Made by a program: the position numbers and the translations under genes. The notes beneath the pieces were generated by a model. It was not told where the DNA came from and did not search any database. It saw only the letters and a program-made list of their open reading frames with translations. Of a stretch of 64,000 nt of DNA, positions 9,046 through 17,796 are shown piece by piece. How positions within the stretch are numbered: position 1 is the first letter of the stretch; every line of letters begins with the position of its first letter. The stretch covers positions 1,510,723 through 1,574,722 of the forward strand of contig CM001633.1 in the NCBI GenBank assembly GCA_000309945.1. The letters are read 5' to 3'. The DNA comes from Leptolyngbyaceae cyanobacterium JSC-12 (lineage in GTDB: Bacteria > Cyanobacteriota > Cyanobacteriia > Leptolyngbyales > Leptolyngbyaceae).

Positions 9046-9294
9046 TTGGGAAACAACGAGAAAAATTTTGAAATCCTGATATGGTCTGTCTTTCAAAGTT
9101 TTTTTGATCAAATTACTGAAACACTTACCAGGAAAGGCTTTCAAGAATTTTTGAGCCTCTTGCATCACAACTCTATTACAGACCAGGAGGTTTGTCTCAT
9201 GGTCAAACGAACGCTTCAGGCATCCCTTGCCAAAATGCAACAAGTCAAACAAGGATTCGCTTTAAAAGGGTGGATTGATAAGGAGATTAAATGA
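9046..9294 (+). CDS. Small hypothetical protein coupled to the sterol-desaturase-like gene
   Basis: 82 residues if the TTG at 9046 is used; the only in-frame ATG (9199-9201, CLMVKRTL) would leave about 30 residues. The sequence is mixed helical and charged, ending KGWIDKEIK, with no recognised domain. Its stop overlaps the next start in the classic ATGA arrangement (9291-9294), which argues that it is translated and works with, or is coupled to, the hydroxylase gene. Function unknown. Confidence 0.5.
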   Translation: MGNNEKNFEILIWSVFQSFFDQITETLTRKGFQEFLSLLHHNSITDQEVCLMVKRTLQASLAKMQQVKQGFALKGWIDKEIK

Positions 9295-10052
9295 TAAACC
9301 ACTCATTTTGGTTTTATGGGATTGCTTTTTTTGGAATTATTCTTTTACGGTATTTTCTAGTAGCAGGCGGCACATATCTCTTCTTTTATTCTCCCGTTAG
9401 TCAAGTCTTGATTCATCATCAGTTGGCCTATCAATCACCTTCCTGGCGATCCATCCGTCACGATATTCAACTTTCGGTTTTTTCTGCTGGGGTATTTGCA
9501 TTAGCCGCAGCTTGTATTCTCTCAGCCTATAACGGGGGCATGACTCGCCTGTATAGTGAGCCTCAACTCCATGGGCTGTGGTATTTAGGGGTTAGTTACG
9601 CCATAGTGTTGCTACTCCAGGATGCTTACTTTTATTTCACCCATCGCCTGTTTCATCATCCGTGGCTCTTTCGTTGGTTGCATCAGGGCCACCACCAATC
9701 GCGCTATCCTACTTCTTGGACTTCTTTTGCTTTTGACCCCTTAGAAGCGATCGTGCAATCTCTCTTCCTGGTTGGGATTGTTTTTGTGGTTCCGCTGCAT
9801 TTCGTTACGATTGTTGCGGTGCTTGTGACGATGACGGTATGGGCTGTGGTAAATCACCTGGGAATTGATCGCCTCCCTCTGTCTTTTCCCCATAACTGGT
9901 TAGGAAGGTGGTTTATTGGGCCTGCCCATCACTCTGTTCATCACCTCAAATACACTGCGCATTATGGCCTGTATTTCACTTTCTGGGATAAGCTATTACA
10001 CACTCAAGATCTCAAATATGACCAGACAATGCGCAGCCCAAGTCACCTCTGA
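9291..10052 (+). CDS. Sterol desaturase / fatty acid hydroxylase superfamily membrane protein
   Basis: 253 residues with four or five hydrophobic segments and the His clusters that bind the diiron site: HRLFHH, HQGHHQ and, near the C-terminus, HHSVHH. The superfamily covers sterol C-4/C-5 oxidases, carotenoid hydroxylases and alkane-type hydroxylases, all membrane oxygenases; the substrate is unknown. It overlaps the preceding small gene by four bases. The decayed DNA just downstream suggests an accessory island. Confidence 0.8.
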   Translation: MINHSFWFYGIAFFGIILLRYFLVAGGTYLFFYSPVSQVLIHHQLAYQSPSWRSIRHDIQLSVFSAGVFALAAACILSAYNGGMTRLYSEPQLHGLWYLGVSYAIVLLLQDAYFYFTHRLFHHPWLFRWLHQGHHQSRYPTSWTSFAFDPLEAIVQSLFLVGIVFVVPLHFVTIVAVLVTMTVWAVVNHLGIDRLPLSFPHNWLGRWFIGPAHHSVHHLKYTAHYGLYFTFWDKLLHTQDLKYDQTMRSPSHL

Positions 10053-10079
10053 TGTTGGAAGCCTGCACCGCCATTTTTG

Positions 10080-10290
10080 ACTGCGACATTCTGAACGGGA
10101 TGAAAGTGATGCCATCGAAGGATTTTGGCTAGCTTTACGGGCGATTGGCGATCGCCTCGCTCCGTCAGATGAAGCCAGCCAGGGGAAGAGTACCAGAAAT
10201 GGCAATGGCAAGAAAGCGAAGACAGGTAAGCCGTTAAGATTGGTTCCTGAAAAGTTAAGAGATGGACTGAAGAGATGGACTGAGAGGTGA
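10080..10290 (+). pseudogene. Unidentified gene remnant
   Basis: After a stop, a frame without any ATG encodes LRHSERDESDAIEGFWLAL, then a Lys/Gly-rich stretch, ending in TGA at 10288-10290. The composition is protein-like but no start codon or family was recognised. The flanks are also decayed, so it is best read as the 3' remainder of a lost gene. Confidence 0.3.
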
Positions 10291-10340
10291 GCAGTCTGTT
10301 AAGCCATGAAAGTTTTAGACAGAAGGCGGAGGTTGATGAG

Positions 10341-10562
10341 ATGTTGAAGGCTACTGTTGAGGATGCAGCACGAGACTTAAAAGCTCTGCTGGAATAGGTT
10401 GCCAGGGGTGAAGAGGTAGTCTTGGTGGAGCAGGATAGGGAAGTTGCCCGCCTGATCCACCCTCAGCCAAGGGAGCAATGATTAGCAAATATGCGGGCGT
10501 TCCGAAGTTCTCTGCAAATTAAGGGTGAACCTCTAAGCGCAACGGTGAGTAAGGCACGTTGA
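10341..10562 (+). pseudogene. Phd/YefM-type antitoxin remnant with two nonsense codons
   Basis: The frame from ATG 10341 reads MLKATVEDAARDLKALLE, stop, VARGEEVVLVEQDREVARLI, ... REQ, stop, LANMRAFRSSLQ..., ending at TGA 10560-10562. This is the usual layout of short Phd/YefM-like antitoxins (VEDA-helix, VARGEEVVL strand-turn). TAG at 10395-10397 is one base from CAG (Gln), and TGA at 10479-10481 is one base from TGG (Trp); both are the residues expected there from family memory. The gene is intact in length and frame but killed by two point mutations. No cognate toxin survives next to it. Confidence 0.7.
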
Positions 10563-10577
10563 AGGGAATAGGTTGAG

Positions 10578-10916
10578 ATGATGGTTGCAATTATCGCTGA
10601 GCACATTGAAATAACGCCAGGTGTGTGTGGAGGGAGACCCCGCATTGTGGGACATCGGATCACAGTGCAGGATGTGGCAATCTGGCATGAGCGGATGGGA
10701 CTGTCGCCAGATGAAATTGTGTCGCTTCATCCCACTATTTCTCTAGCAGATGTGTATGCGGCACTGGCTTACTATCACGATCACTTGGAAGAGATTCGGC
10801 AGCAAATGCGGGAAGATGAGACTCTGGCAGCAGAAATGCGGGATCAAACCCCATCTCTAGTGCAGCAAAAATTGAAGGATCGCCATGCCGGAAACGATTC
10901 GGTTTCACCTGGATGA
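10578..10916 (+). CDS. DUF433 domain protein, putative antitoxin
   Basis: 112 residues. EHIEITPGVCGGRPRIVGHR, then VQDVAIWHERMGLSPDEIV and ISLADVYAALAYYHDH, is the DUF433 winged-helix pattern. In bacteria this domain is commonly the antitoxin-like partner of PIN-like DUF5615 proteins. It overlaps the following DUF5615 gene by 32 bases, the usual arrangement for the pair. It is likely to bind DNA and autoregulate, by analogy. Confidence 0.8.
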   Translation: MMVAIIAEHIEITPGVCGGRPRIVGHRITVQDVAIWHERMGLSPDEIVSLHPTISLADVYAALAYYHDHLEEIRQQMREDETLAAEMRDQTPSLVQQKLKDRHAGNDSVSPG

Positions 10917-11172
10917 GAATGTGAGTCAGGCGATCGCGGAAGGATTACGGCGGCGCGGGATTGATGTAACGACGACATCTGAAGTTGGACTGATGGCAGC
11001 TACAGATGAAGCTCAAGTTGAGTTCGCCCAACAACAGGGAAGGATAATTTTCACGCAGGATGCGGACTTCTTGCGCTTACATCGGGCTGGCGTTTCTCAC
11101 TCCGGTATCACCTATTGTGTTCAGGGGAGCCGTTCAGTAGGCGAGATTATCCGGGGGCTTGTTCTGATTTAG
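10885..11172 (+). CDS. DUF5615 family PIN-like protein, putative toxin
   Basis: 95 residues: IRFHLDENVSQAIAEGLRRRGIDV carries the first acidic residue pair, and IIFTQDADFLRLH the second acidic cluster typical of PIN-like nucleases. The gene overlaps the DUF433 gene. Reading on past the TAG at 11170-11172 gives ELLEPEEMVGKVE, which resembles the normal C-terminus of the family, so the stop looks like a nonsense mutation (TAC or TAT to TAG) that removes a dozen or so residues. An IS630 copy begins 45 bases further on. Activity of the shortened protein is uncertain. Confidence 0.75.
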   Translation: MPETIRFHLDENVSQAIAEGLRRRGIDVTTTSEVGLMAATDEAQVEFAQQQGRIIFTQDADFLRLHRAGVSHSGITYCVQGSRSVGEIIRGLVLI

Positions 11173-11215
11173 GAGCTGTTAGAACCGGAAGAGATGGTAG
11201 GGAAAGTCGAGACTG

Positions 11216-11674
11216 TTAGGACGCAGCATCCTTCAGAACTGACTCCATCGCTTCTCGTAAAGAACTAAAGCTGGACAAGCTTTGGCGAATGCGACTTTTC
11301 AGCCAAGCCCAACACTTTTCAATTCGATTGAAATCTGGAGAATAAGCCGGTAGATACAATAAACGACAGCCCGCGGACTCAATCAGTTGAGCAATCCGTC
11401 CCCCATGATGAAATGTCGCGTTATCTAAAATCAAAACCTTTCCGGGCTTGAGCGTTGGCAGTAAACAGGTTTCGAGCCAGGTTTCAAACACGAGTCGATT
11501 ACAACTGCCATGGATGGTAAAGGCAGCGCTCAACTGGTGCTCACAGTAAGCGGCGATCATATTGATGCGTTCACCTCGCCGCCCCGACTTGAGCGCTTCA
11601 AAGCGCACCCCTGGTTCACACCAACCATACCCATCATCGTCGCGTTCATCCATGCCTGATTCATCGACATCCAC
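11216..11674 (-). CDS. IS630-family transposase, orfB (DDE catalytic part)
   Basis: From GTG 11674 there are 152 residues; the open frame extends further upstream to the A-run near 11757 without a stop. DDE residues: Asp in VDVDESGMDE, Asp in KVLILDNATFHHG and Glu in YLPAYSPDFNRIEKCWAWLK. The final codon before the stop is the last triplet of the element; the stop TAA (11216-11218) is made from the duplicated TA plus one host base. Confidence 0.85.
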   Translation of the reverse strand: MDVDESGMDERDDDGYGWCEPGVRFEALKSGRRGERINMIAAYCEHQLSAAFTIHGSCNRLVFETWLETCLLPTLKPGKVLILDNATFHHGGRIAQLIESAGCRLLYLPAYSPDFNRIEKCWAWLKSRIRQSLSSFSSLREAMESVLKDAAS

Positions 11675-12138
11675 CCGGTCACAACCAGGTACCTGGGCGA
11701 GTTCTGCTAGGAATGCTGCTCGTTTGTCCTCATCCCGTTCGCGATAGCCATAGGTCTTTTTTTCGACTCAAACCCAGCTTCTGTAACGCCCTAGAAATCG
11801 TCCAGTCGCTGATTGGGTCGTCCCACAACTGGGCCATCTGCTTTTGGGTTTTGCCCCCATGCTGCTGAGCAAATTCGGCAAACTTGTCCCAATCAGTAAT
11901 TTTGCTGTGCGTCTGATGCGGACGAGTGGATTTGGCTTGATAATCTCCAGTTGCCTTCTGCCGCTGCAGCCACAAGTCGATGGTGTTGCGACTGATCCCA
12001 AATACTTGTGCGGCTTCACTCTTCTTCATGCCGTCTAATTGGATGGCATTGATCACCTTTTGCCGCAAGTCATAACTGTAAGCTTTTGCCATTAGTCTAC
12101 GAGCTTTTAGAGGGGTACATACCTCTCAGTCTACGTCC
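11219..12138 (-). mobile_element. IS630-family insertion sequence, 920 bp, TA target
   Basis: The element is bounded by GGACGCAG on the left (11219-11226) and CTACGTCC on the right (12131-12138); these are terminal inverted repeats matching 7 of 8. A TA dinucleotide stands at each side (11217-11218 and 12139-12140), the target duplication expected of IS630/Tc1-mariner elements. It holds orfA and orfB of a DDE transposase on the minus strand in different frames around a run of seven A residues. Longer imperfect repeats inside the ends were not resolved by eye. Confidence 0.8.
11730..12092 (-). CDS. IS630-family transposase, orfA (helix-turn-helix part)
   Basis: 120 residues beginning MAKAYSYDLRQKVINAI. 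MKKSEAAQVFGISRNTIDLW is the DNA-binding helix-turn-helix, followed by a second one near DWDKFAEFAQQHGGKTQ and ISRALQKLGLSRKK. After the lysines the frame runs into unrelated codons and stops. The continuation of the normal transposase (TYGYRERDEDKRAAFLAEL) is in the next frame, so orfA+orfB fusion needs slippage at the A-run at 11757-11763. Confidence 0.85.
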   Translation of the reverse strand: MAKAYSYDLRQKVINAIQLDGMKKSEAAQVFGISRNTIDLWLQRQKATGDYQAKSTRPHQTHSKITDWDKFAEFAQQHGGKTQKQMAQLWDDPISDWTISRALQKLGLSRKKDLWLSRTG

Positions 12139-12140
12139 TA

Positions 12141-12881
12141 AGCATCTTGGCGACAGCTACAACTGTGGGTGATTAACCGGATTTGATATTACTCCAGAGC
12201 AACAAAAAGCGGCTATCCTTGCTCGATAAAAAAAACTGCGGATTTCATCAGGAGTTACGCAACTTTTCCAGACTGGGATCGAAATTGCCGCTAATGATGT
12301 CTAGCTCTATCGTGTTGGCTATACTCTAAGCTTTCTTTCTGCCTTCCCTGATGTTAATTAGTTCAAGGGAGAAAGCGGTAACGTTGACCAGATGTTGAAA
12401 AGTGCAGGTATCCCCTGTCAGACCGTGAAACTATCTGAATTGAGCCTCGCTTATGCTGTGTCATAACCGTAACTATACGGATTCTGTCTCCACTTGCGCC
12501 TAAAACTTCTTTCTCAAAAAAGGAACTTCTTCTTCGTCTCCACCATCTCAAGAGATAGCCGATGTTTGAAGAATGGATGAAAGAATTAACCCGTAGTTTT
12601 ACCCATACAGTTAGCAGCGCGACGATTTGAGACGTAATCTCTCAAGGCCTGCTTCCCCCCGATTGAAGATTTCTTACTTTGCATATGGGAACTACCTGGA
12701 AAAGGTATTTCATCCTGCTTGCATCTGCAAGGGTCTGTTCACTGCAGACGTTGCAGACAAGTTATTGCAATGCTTCTACCTCATTGCAATACCGAGAAAT
12801 CCAACTACCAAAGAACGGTGCCAAGCGAAGGGGTGCATCCTGCTTGTTAACTCTCTTTGGACATAACCACTCTTACGCTCT
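12141..12881. other. Long spacer without a convincing gene
   Basis: Between the IS630 end and the M48-like gene no reading frame has family motifs or a sensible ribosome site. The longest plus-strand frame (12627-12866) has an unconvincing, Cys-rich composition and is not called. The 3' part presumably holds the promoter of the next gene. Confidence 0.5.
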
Positions 12882-14660
12882 ATGAAACCCTATCAACGGT
12901 CTCTGTTGTTTTTTCAAGCCGGAACCATGCCCATGAGTGCGGTTCTGCTGTTTTTTGCGCCCACGATTGTTTTTGCTCAAGCGGTGCCAGCTACAACTTC
13001 TACAGGAATAGAGAGTGCCGCGCCAACTACGACTCCTGCAAGTGCGGCAACTACCCCTACCCCTACAACCACTGCCTCTGTTCTTCCAGTTGCTATGCAG
13101 TCAGGGGTAAATTCAGGACCAGTTTACGTTCCGGTGCAGGTTCCACAATTCGTTTACCCGATCGCACAACCGGGAGTGTATCCCGTCTCAGCCCCCACTT
13201 ATTCATCTGTGCCGACTTCATCTGTGCCAACGCAGATTGCGAATCCTGGGGGATTGACGGTTCAAGTTACCACACAAATTGGCATTCCTAATCAGGGAAG
13301 TTATCCGGTAATCGCACCTGCACCAGTTATCCCGATTGGAACAGGACAGGTTGGATATCTTGGTCTCCAGGGGGCTTATCCTGGTATGCCAACGAACCAG
13401 TCCGGGTATCCCTTTATTTATCCAGCAGGAGCTTACAATCCTAATTCTGCGCTGCTAACTCCGGCACAACCTTCAAACACAAATAGTTTTGTAGATGCGA
13501 ACGCGAATCCAGCCTTGCTTCCCTGGGCAGCTCAAACATTGTGGCAACAGATTATTTCAGCACCAAACCCAGGCAATTCTCAGACAATATCAACTTTGCA
13601 GCAGATGCTCCGGGAGTATCCCAATTTCATTCCAGCCTACATCCAATTAGCTCAAGCATTCATTGCCAACAATCGCACCCAAGACGCTATTGCCACTCTA
13701 GAGCGAGGCATAGCTTTGTATCCTAACCAACCAGAGCTGGCGCGATCGCTCATTGTGGCGTTGGGTAACTCGAAACGATGGAATGAAGCGGCTATGGCTG
13801 CCCGCCAGTTTGTTATCCGTAATCCCAACAGTCCTTTGGTAAGCGAGTTTACGAAACTGGCAGATGAAAGTGTTAAATTGGCGCAGGCTCCCAGCAGCAA
13901 TAGCAGTCCTGCCAGAGGCAGTGTCTTGAGCAACTTACTGACCACTGGACTGGGGTATTTACTGACTGGCAGAGGATCTTCTCCTATCGCCAATACACAA
14001 GCTCCCTGGTCATCTGTTTTCCCCAGTAGTAACGCAACAGGTAATCAGATGGCGCAGGAATTACTCAGTCAAGTGCAACTTCTGAATGATGCAGAAGTCA
14101 GCAACTACATCAACGATATTGGACGCAGGCTAGCGCAAGCTGCTGGACGCAGTGATTTTGAATTCTATGTGGTGAAAGATCGAGATTCTGGCGCGATCGC
14201 CCTTCCAAACAGCAAGATTTTTATCAGCGCAGGTTCTATTGCCAATACCAATTCCGAAGCTGAATTGGCATCGTTGATTGCCCGTCAAATAGGACATGCG
14301 GTTCTCTCCCACCCCAACAAACTTGCTCAGCGCGGCACGATTACCAATACATTGACTCGTTTGTTGCCTGCGATGGGTAGTTTAGTTAGCCCTAAAGTGA
14401 GAGACTTCAACAACAGCCCTACTGGCACGTTGGTTTCCGGGCTAATTAGCAACCTGAGTAACGGACTCCTGAAGCCAAATTACACGTCTCAGATGGTTAA
14501 TGATGCCACTAGAACTGGCTCCCAATTGCTGGAAACAGCGGGATATAGGTCAGGCAGCTTGTTGAACATCAGCCTTGGGAGCGATCGCCATACTCAAATG
14601 AAAATCAAAGTACAGCAACTCCTAGGCACCTCTCAACCCTGGTGGAGCTTAGGAAGGTAG
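12882..14660 (+). CDS. Exported TPR protein with degenerate M48-type peptidase domain (pseudoprotease)
   Basis: 592 residues. A signal peptide (LLFFAPTIVFAQA, to about residue 33) leads to a Pro/Thr/Gln-rich region with many Tyr-Pro steps (about 35-215). TPR-like helices follow (about 240-320, FIPAYIQLAQAFIANNRTQD, AIATLERGIALYPNQPEL), then an M48/BepA-like core: ISAGSIANTNSEAELASLIA. Where active enzymes have HEIGH, this one has R468-Q469-I-G-H472, so the first zinc His and the catalytic Glu are gone. The third-ligand motif (E-A-D-R) is D541-A-T-R. It is therefore predicted to be inactive as a metalloprotease and perhaps a chaperone or scaffold in the periplasm. Confidence 0.75.
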   Translation: MKPYQRSLLFFQAGTMPMSAVLLFFAPTIVFAQAVPATTSTGIESAAPTTTPASAATTPTPTTTASVLPVAMQSGVNSGPVYVPVQVPQFVYPIAQPGVYPVSAPTYSSVPTSSVPTQIANPGGLTVQVTTQIGIPNQGSYPVIAPAPVIPIGTGQVGYLGLQGAYPGMPTNQSGYPFIYPAGAYNPNSALLTPAQPSNTNSFVDANANPALLPWAAQTLWQQIISAPNPGNSQTISTLQQMLREYPNFIPAYIQLAQAFIANNRTQDAIATLERGIALYPNQPELARSLIVALGNSKRWNEAAMAARQFVIRNPNSPLVSEFTKLADESVKLAQAPSSNSSPARGSVLSNLLTTGLGYLLTGRGSSPIANTQAPWSSVFPSSNATGNQMAQELLSQVQLLNDAEVSNYINDIGRRLAQAAGRSDFEFYVVKDRDSGAIALPNSKIFISAGSIANTNSEAELASLIARQIGHAVLSHPNKLAQRGTITNTLTRLLPAMGSLVSPKVRDFNNSPTGTLVSGLISNLSNGLLKPNYTSQMVNDATRTGSQLLETAGYRSGSLLNISLGSDRHTQMKIKVQQLLGTSQPWWSLGR

Positions 14661-14753
14661 GAAGGACGAAAGGCAGGGGGGGAAAAAGAGAATGGGGTTG
14701 TGTGAGATAGAAAATGCCTCATCTCCCCTACTCCCCCACTCCCCTCTTATCTT

Positions 14754-15044
14754 CTAAAATTCCGATTCGTCGCTCAACGTTTCGATCAACAAATCCATCT
14801 GGCGTTGCCGCTGCGCCAGAAAAGTTTCACATTGGCGCAAGTTTTCTACAGCAACAGAAAAACGATCAAATACTTCAGCTAAGTCTAAATTGCCTGATTC
14901 AATCTGGGCGATCGCGGCTTCAATTTCCTTAACCGTTGCTTCGTAGCTCCAAGTAGTTCCGCTAGATTCTGATACGGAGTTGGAATCCAGCATGTTCGAC
15001 TGAGAAGAAGGATGAACTTGTGCAGAGTTTGTTGAATCGCTCAC
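14754..15044 (-). CDS. xseB: Exodeoxyribonuclease VII small subunit
   Basis: 96 residues. [40 protein letters not shown] and a [13 protein letters not shown] tail are the coiled-coil pattern of XseB. The Ser/Asn-rich N-terminal 25 residues are an extension. It lies 100 bases downstream of xseA on the same strand; several small subunits bind each large subunit. Confidence 0.9.
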   Translation of the reverse strand: MSDSTNSAQVHPSSQSNMLDSNSVSESSGTTWSYEATVKEIEAAIAQIESGNLDLAEVFDRFSVAVENLRQCETFLAQRQRQMDLLIETLSDESEF

Positions 15045-15144
15045 GGGTTTCCTGAAGGATTAAGATTTCATGGCACAGTCTTCAAATTTATCAATCCCAC
15101 ACTGAATAGTATATTTTTGATCTCAAACTCAGCATCCGGTCTTC

Positions 15145-16416
15145 TTACCCCATTTCTTCTAACCTTGCGTCATTCGTCACTGACTGGGTAAGAACTTCAG
15201 TGACCAAGACCCTGAGTTGTCCCTCTTCAAGTTGAATGCGTAAATCCTGACCCGGTAAAATTCCCGCAGCCGTGCGAACAATGTTGCCGCTTTCTTGCCG
15301 GACAACAGCATACCCTCGCTTTAAGACGGCTTGGGGATCAAGCGTTCCTAGTTTTTGTCTTAAAAGCTGACAATGCTGCTTTGCTTGTTGATGTTGTCTC
15401 AAGCTTCCCTGAATCAGCCTTTGTTGTAGCCAATTCAATCGTTGTGCTTCATGTTGCAATCGTTGATCAAGCTTTAATTGATAAAGCCGACTCTCCAGAC
15501 GTTGCAGGCGATCGCGAGTAATCTCCAGGCGATACTGCATTGCCTCACTCAATGCCAGCATCCGTTCCCGGTGCTCTGTATAAAGATCCGCAAGGCTAGG
15601 AACCGCCTGCTCTGCGGCGGCGGTTGGTGTATGAGCACAAACATCTGCCACCAAATCGGCTAAAGTCTCATCCCGTTGGTGACCAATCCCTGCAATCACG
15701 GGAATTGGACACTCTGCGATCGCTCGAACCACGCGCTCATCATTAAAGCACGCCATATCTTCGATCGCCCCGCCACCGCGTGATAGAATTAGTACGTCTG
15801 ACCTACCATCCCGAACCACTCGATCAATGGCTCGTACAATCGTGTCCGGTGCCTGGTCTCCCTGAACTAAGGCTGGCGAAAACAGGACATGCAACCCTGG
15901 ATAACGCCGCCGCAAAGTGCGCTGAATATCTCCCCAGGCAGCTGCTTGAGGAGATGTTACCACCGCAATCGTTCTTGGATGACATGGCAAAGGACGCTTG
16001 CGAAAGGGATCAAACAATCCCTCTGCCTCCAGGCGATTTCGCAATTGGCGATAGCGCAAGGCGCGTAAACCTTCTCCACCTGGCAACACTTGCCAGACAA
16101 TCAGTTGATACTGCCCTCGTTGCGGATGAACATGAATTCGACCCAAAATAATCAGTTGTTCCCCCGGCGTGGGCAACGTTGCCAGGCGATCAATTTGACT
16201 ATTCCACACTACACAGTTGATTGCCGCTTTCTCATCGGGATCTTGCAACGTAAAAAACAACCCGCTGCGATACCGAGTGGCACTAGAGACTTCTCCCGTG
16301 ACCCACACCTGCCGCAATTGATCATCTTGTTCCAGCAGCACCTGAATGTAGGCAGTCAGTCCGGCAACCGACAGCGCTAGTTCTGGAGCCAGCATATCTG
16401 GAAGATAGGAAGCCAT
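15145..16416 (-). CDS. xseA: Exodeoxyribonuclease VII large subunit
   Basis: 423 residues. An N-terminal OB-fold (LSVAGLTAYIQVLLEQDDQL, VWVTGEVSSA) binds DNA. The catalytic domain shows IAVVTSPQAAAWGDIQRTL, DVLILSRGGGAIEDMACFND, IAGIGHQRDETLADLVAD and THTPTAAAEQAVP-like AHTPTAAAEQ. A long coiled-coil region and a small C-terminal domain (GYAVVRQESG) follow. It cleaves single-stranded DNA bidirectionally in repair, together with XseB. Confidence 0.95.
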   Translation of the reverse strand: MASYLPDMLAPELALSVAGLTAYIQVLLEQDDQLRQVWVTGEVSSATRYRSGLFFTLQDPDEKAAINCVVWNSQIDRLATLPTPGEQLIILGRIHVHPQRGQYQLIVWQVLPGGEGLRALRYRQLRNRLEAEGLFDPFRKRPLPCHPRTIAVVTSPQAAAWGDIQRTLRRRYPGLHVLFSPALVQGDQAPDTIVRAIDRVVRDGRSDVLILSRGGGAIEDMACFNDERVVRAIAECPIPVIAGIGHQRDETLADLVADVCAHTPTAAAEQAVPSLADLYTEHRERMLALSEAMQYRLEITRDRLQRLESRLYQLKLDQRLQHEAQRLNWLQQRLIQGSLRQHQQAKQHCQLLRQKLGTLDPQAVLKRGYAVVRQESGNIVRTAAGILPGQDLRIQLEEGQLRVLVTEVLTQSVTNDARLEEMG

Positions 16417-16682
16417 CCGATCAACACCTACCTACAGGAGAACAGCCATGATTGTTTATAGGGTAACTAGACGAATGAAGTTTCGACTGTAAGCCGCAAT
16501 GCATATTCCCAAATCCTCGATTTCCACGAACTCACTTCTATGTCCATTTGGTTGGAGACAACTTTTCTTTCAGGTTCCGGTCTAGGTTCAGCAAGCATGG
16601 ACTAGAATTCGTCTAACTGCTGCTGAAGTTTGGATGCTGTTTCTTATCTATTTCTATATCCACTGTTTGCGTTGAGGCGCTG

Positions 16683-17783
16683 ATGGCTAAATCTTCTTCC
16701 AACTCTTCTACAACTGACAACTCTTCAGAAAAGAAAAAAGCTTTAAATCTCGTAGTAACGCAAATTGAGCGGAACTTCGGGAAGGGCAGCATTATGCGCC
16801 TGGGGGATGCGACTCGGATGAAAGTTGAGACAATTCCCACAGGTGCGTTAACACTGGATCTGGCATTAGGAGGTGGTCTACCCAAGGGTCGGGTCATCGA
16901 AATCTATGGTCCCGAAAGTTCTGGTAAGACTACGCTGGCGCTTCATGCAGTTGCGGAAGTGCAGAAGTCTGGTGGAATTGCGGCTTTTGTTGATGCTGAA
17001 CACGCCCTCGATCCGTCTTATGCATCTGCCCTGGGTGTGGATATTGATAATTTGCTGGTGTCTCAGCCAGATACCGGAGAAGCTGCACTGGAAATTGTGG
17101 ATCAGCTGGTGCGATCGACCGCAGTTGACATCATCGTGGTGGATTCGGTGGCAGCGCTGGTACCCCGTGCCGAAATTGAAGGTGAAATGGGGGATGCCCA
17201 TGTTGGGCTGCAGGCTCGATTAATGAGCCAAGCCCTACGAAAGATTGCTGGAAACATGGGCAAATCTGGTTGTACCGTCATCTTCTTAAACCAATTGCGC
17301 CAAAAAATTGGAGTTACCTATGGCAACCCAGAAACGACTACAGGAGGACAGGCACTTAAGTTTTACGCTTCTGTACGGTTGGATATTCGTCGCATTCAAA
17401 CCTTAAAGAAGGGAACAGATGAGTATGGCAACCGCGCCAAGGTAAAAGTCGCTAAAAATAAAGTTGCTCCGCCCTTCCGCATTGCGGAGTTTGACATTAT
17501 TTTTGGGAAGGGTATTTCCAGCTTGGGTTGTCTGGTTGATTTAGCTGAAGAAACAGGGGTAATTGTTCGTAAAGGAGCCTGGTACAGCTACAACGGCGAC
17601 AACATTGCCCAAGGACGAGACAATGCCATTAAGTATTTAGAGGAACGGCCGGAACTAAGACAAAAGGTAGATCAAGAAGTTCGCCAAAAACTAGAAATGG
17701 GCGCAGTGGTCTCTGCGAACTCGATTGGTCATGCGGATGGAAATGATGACGAGGAAGAGAACTATTTAGAAGAAGAGGAATAA
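16683..17783 (+). CDS. recA: Recombinase RecA
   Basis: 366 residues. The Walker A GPESSGKT is at 76-83, the Walker B region is [12 protein letters not shown], loop L1 includes [20 protein letters not shown], and L2 is near [20 protein letters not shown]. The protein ends in an acidic [11 protein letters not shown] tail. It forms ATP-dependent filaments on ssDNA for recombination and repair. No LexA-type operator was recognised in the 266 bases upstream. Confidence 0.98.
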   Translation: MAKSSSNSSTTDNSSEKKKALNLVVTQIERNFGKGSIMRLGDATRMKVETIPTGALTLDLALGGGLPKGRVIEIYGPESSGKTTLALHAVAEVQKSGGIAAFVDAEHALDPSYASALGVDIDNLLVSQPDTGEAALEIVDQLVRSTAVDIIVVDSVAALVPRAEIEGEMGDAHVGLQARLMSQALRKIAGNMGKSGCTVIFLNQLRQKIGVTYGNPETTTGGQALKFYASVRLDIRRIQTLKKGTDEYGNRAKVKVAKNKVAPPFRIAEFDIIFGKGISSLGCLVDLAEETGVIVRKGAWYSYNGDNIAQGRDNAIKYLEERPELRQKVDQEVRQKLEMGAVVSANSIGHADGNDDEEENYLEEEE

Positions 17784-17796
17784 AGTCTTTTTTTCT

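Noticed and set aside
12627-12866. 79-codon frame upstream of the M48-like gene
   Set aside because: No family motif, no ribosome site and odd Cys/Arg content; likely chance.
16417-16682. LexA-type operator in front of recA
   Set aside because: No convincing inverted RGTAC-N-GTWC pattern was seen.
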